Source of the DNA: Anaerolineaceae bacterium
GTDB lineage: Bacteria > Planctomycetota > Phycisphaerae > FEN-1346 > JAACEH01
Direction of reading: 5' to 3'
NCBI GenBank assembly: GCA_011682595.1
Contig: JAACEH010000141.1
Location: 1 to 6,145 of the forward strand
DNA length: 6,145 bases
Each line of letters starts with the position of its first letter. Positions within the stretch are counted from its first letter, which is position 1. Position numbers and translations under genes: made by a program. Shown piece after piece: positions 6,137 to 6,145 of this stretch. The notes beneath the pieces were generated by a model. It made no database searches. It was not told the DNA's origin and was given only the letters and a program-made list of their open reading frames with translations.

Positions 6137-6145
6137 TCGGACCGC

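Overview
The window is GC-rich bacterial chromosomal DNA, densely coded and ordinary in composition, with no RNA gene, mobile element, CRISPR array or long repeat that I can see. GC content, use of the futalosine route to menaquinone, and a large PocR-GAF-phosphatase signalling protein would fit a Planctomycetota (Phycisphaerae-like) genome. That assignment is a low-confidence inference from style, not from a marker gene.

Layout. Positions 2-1403 (+) hold the end of a membrane-anchored, TPR-like repeat protein that enters from the left edge. Its reading frame is broken near 719-723. Three recognisable genes follow on the same strand: a UbiX-family flavin prenyltransferase (1400-1999), a UbiA-family polyprenyltransferase (1996-2940) and the radical SAM enzyme aminofutalosine synthase MqnE (2975-4132). 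The first two junctions are 4-base stop/start overlaps (ATGA, GTGA), so the TPR gene, ubiX and ubiA look translationally coupled. mqnE follows after a 34-base gap and seems to have its own extended -10 promoter lying across the ubiA stop codon. After a 93-base convergent gap, the minus strand carries a 625-residue PocR-GAF-PP2C (RsbU/SpoIIE-type) serine phosphatase (6103-4226), with a consensus -10 box just upstream of it at the right edge.

How they work together. MqnE makes 6-amino-6-deoxyfutalosine early in the pathway. The UbiA homologue (MqnP-like) would attach the polyprenyl tail late in it. The UbiX homologue (MqnM-like) would make the prenylated FMN needed by a UbiD-like decarboxylase (MqnL), which is not in this window. 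The trio therefore marks futalosine-type menaquinone synthesis and quinone-based respiration. The TPR protein is unidentified. The phosphatase is a separate transcription unit, probably a sensor feeding a partner-switching (anti-sigma/anti-anti-sigma) pathway whose partners are not seen here.

I found no clearly new biological system. The points most worth checking are the frame break in the TPR gene, that gene's coupling to the menaquinone genes, the two consensus promoters, and the domain architecture of the phosphatase.
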